Under the pieces are notes generated by a model. It saw only the letters and a program-made list of their open reading frames with translations, had not been told where the DNA came from and did not search any database. Of a DNA stretch of 26,657 nucleotides, positions 25,107 to 26,657 are shown in pieces; position 1 is the first letter of the stretch; each line of letters begins with the position of its first letter. Origin of the DNA: JACNLC01 sp964607375 (GTDB lineage Bacteria > Fidelibacterota > Marinisomatia > SCGC-AAA003-L08 > JACNLC01); NCBI GenBank assembly GCA_964607375.1, contig CAZSJY010000025.1:1-26657 (forward strand), written 5' to 3'. Made by a program: the position numbers and the translations under genes.

Positions 25107-26657
25107 AAATTCAATGTATATATCGCACAGTTCATGTTAGTGTTTTGTGGGTTTTGATTTCTATATCAATGTCCGTTGAACCGGAATATTTCCAATACCC
25201 CGATCACGGTGAGAATTATCACGGAATTCAACTTAATAGACTCACTTTTTCTGGAGGACCATTAGCTATCGGTGATGAAATTGGTGTATTTTGTGATACA
25301 TTGGGAAATGGAAATTGGGAAAATTTCATTTGTGTTGGTGCTGTCGCTACTCCATTAAATTCTAATCAATTATTAGCTTGGAAAGACAATTCAATAACAC
25401 ATATTATAGACGGATTTTTATCAGATGCACAAATATATTTCAAATTGTGGGACAAGAGCAAAAACGAAGAAATAAACATTGAGTTCATTGAATATTTAGA
25501 TATTGGAGAAGCCTCATCAACCGAAGGTGTGTTTGACTTAGAGAAAATTAGCGTTGTCAACATATCAGCGAATTTACCTCAACATTTTACCTATACAGAA
25601 ACGGGATCATTAACTGATGGTTTTGAATTGATTAATGTTAATAGTGCTTTATTGCATGATTTACCATTAACGGAAGGAGACGAAATAGGTGTTTTCGATG
25701 ACGACTTATGTGTAGGTGCAATTAGATATTTTGGTGAAGATCTACAACCAATGTATGCTTGGCAAAATGGCTATACAGAATCAAATCCGATTACATTCAA
25801 ATATTTTACTTTCAATGGTGGAAGCATCATTGATGCAAATGCAGAATTTATAGAGTTTGAACACTGGGATACTTCTGGTTTATTTAACAACGAGGGTTAC
25901 TGGCAGTGTTCAGATCAAGAATTTATAACTCAAGAATTATGCGAAGACCATGGGCTTGATTGGTTTTGGAGCCCAACTGAATGTGGAGTCAACTTGACAG
26001 GTGAGTTTTCTGGAATTGATCAAGACATATCACTCATCACAGGTTGGAACATAATGTCATTTTATAATGAACCTACAGATATGAATTTACAAAATATAGT
26101 TCAATCTTTAATAGATGCAGGTACCTTACTGAAGGTTCAAGATGAATCAGGTTCAGCGATAGAGGATTTAGGATTTCCAATTGGTTGGGTAAACAATATT
26201 GGAGATATGGAAGTAACAGAAGGTTACTATATTAAGGTAAGCGATAATACAAACCTAACAACCCTTGGACAACCAATCCTTCTTCCATATGAAATTGCTC
26301 TTACATCAGGATGGAACATAATGGGGTATCCACTAACATCTTCACAAGATGCTATGGTTGCAGTTCAATCTTTGATAGATGCAGGGACTTTACTGAAGGT
26401 TCAAGATGAATCAGGTTCAGCGATAGAGGATTTAGGATTTCCAATTGGTTGGGTAAATAATATAGGTAATTTTGAAGCTGATGAAGGATACTATATAAAA
26501 GTATCCACTGATACTGTAATTGAACTTGATGAGAGTAGTCTATCTCTTTTGCGAGTAGCAGATACTAGAGATGATCCGCAACATTTTACACCTGTGTATG
26601 ATGGTAATCCATACTTGGCGATGAACTTGTATGCCTTAAGTGGAGTAATAAATGGTG
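25103..26657 (+). CDS. Large secreted multidomain repeat protein, 3' end beyond the window
   Basis: Open from ATG 25103 to the window edge: 518 complete codons, no stop. A signal peptide spans about 1-24. Two related beta domains carry GDEIGVF (about 57-63 and 191-197; the second continues DDDLCVGAI). A Cys-bearing linker (CSDQEF...ELCEDHG...TECG, about 270-295) leads to two tandem modules beginning GWNIM (about 315 and 404), each containing IDAGTLLKVQDESGSAIEDL and GWVNNIG followed by EGYYIKV. At the end PQHFTPVYDG matches PQHFTYTETG before the second GDEIGVF domain, so a third copy is probably starting. Such modules are common in secreted FCB proteins that finish in a type IX secretion sorting domain. 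Whether this one does cannot be seen. It is probably a surface or extracellular protein of unknown function. Confidence 0.85.
   Translation, partial: MKIQCIYRTVHVSVLWVLISISMSVEPEYFQYPDHGENYHGIQLNRLTFSGGPLAIGDEIGVFCDTLGNGNWENFICVGAVATPLNSNQLLAWKDNSITHIIDGFLSDAQIYFKLWDKSKNEEINIEFIEYLDIGEASSTEGVFDLEKISVVNISANLPQHFTYTETGSLTDGFELINVNSALLHDLPLTEGDEIGVFDDDLCVGAIRYFGEDLQPMYAWQNGYTESNPITFKYFTFNGGSIIDANAEFIEFEHWDTSGLFNNEGYWQCSDQEFITQELCEDHGLDWFWSPTECGVNLTGEFSGIDQDISLITGWNIMSFYNEPTDMNLQNIVQSLIDAGTLLKVQDESGSAIEDLGFPIGWVNNIGDMEVTEGYYIKVSDNTNLTTLGQPILLPYEIALTSGWNIMGYPLTSSQDAMVAVQSLIDAGTLLKVQDESGSAIEDLGFPIGWVNNIGNFEADEGYYIKVSTDTVIELDESSLSLLRVADTRDDPQHFTPVYDGNPYLAMNLYALSGVING
26042..26520 (+). repeat. In-frame tandem duplication encoding two GWNIM modules
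   Basis: Module one begins at 26042 and module two at 26309, 267 bases (89 codons) apart. The inner blocks 26099-26202 and 26363-26466 are 264 bases apart, so one codon was gained or lost between them. Positions 26126-26193 and 26390-26457 are identical over 68 bases, including synonymous sites, while the flanks have diverged. This suggests a recent duplication or gene conversion. Confidence 0.92.

Overview
The window is AT-rich Gram-negative DNA whose gene content points to the FCB superphylum (Bacteroidota and relatives). Supporting features are two TonB-dependent receptors with carboxypeptidase-regulatory-like N-termini, a DUF4249 lipoprotein beside one of them, a DUF6660-like small Cys protein beside the other, a DUF4159/DUF4175 pair, an LptD-type outer-membrane protein, and a secreted multidomain protein with 'GDEIGVFD' repeats. 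Most genes lack a strong Shine-Dalgarno sequence. The secreted-protein style and overall mix remind me most of Candidatus Marinimicrobia (SAR406/Neomarinimicrobiota). That assignment is an impression, not a test. I saw no phage genes, transposases or CRISPR arrays, so this looks like chromosomal backbone.

Layout. (1) 137-1645, minus strand: an ornithine/acetylornithine-type aminotransferase preceded by a structurally damaged tRNA-Thr(CGU) and followed by a hairpin terminator. (2) 1778-7715, minus strand: a tight four-gene operon, in transcription order TonB-dependent receptor, DUF4249 lipoprotein, NPP-type phosphodiesterase, class II DAHP synthase. (3) 7940-12678, plus strand: rarA overlapping an lptD-like gene by four bases. 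(4) 12847-15408, plus strand: a small Cys-rich exported protein and a second TonB receptor, probably a metal or metal-chelate uptake unit, ending at a bidirectional terminator at 15471-15498. (5) 15516-22676, minus strand: a tight four-gene envelope operon, in transcription order DUF4159, DUF4175 membrane/coiled-coil protein, TPR protein, and an exported protein often mislabelled 'asparagine synthetase B'. (6) 23101-24906, plus strand: an exported protein joining a beta-rich region, TPRs and a C-terminal BamE/SmpA-like domain. (7) 25103 to the window end, plus strand: a secreted repeat protein cut off by the window edge.

Most of the window serves the cell envelope: uptake across the outer membrane, LPS placement, outer-membrane or periplasmic scaffolding, and secreted surface proteins. 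The strongest candidate for something under-described is the operon at 15516-22676. Its first and last genes appear, by eye, to be distant relatives sharing an amidotransferase-like (ThuA/GATase1-like) core, with a large coiled-coil membrane protein and a TPR protein between them. The barrel-TPR-BamE fusion next to it is the second candidate.
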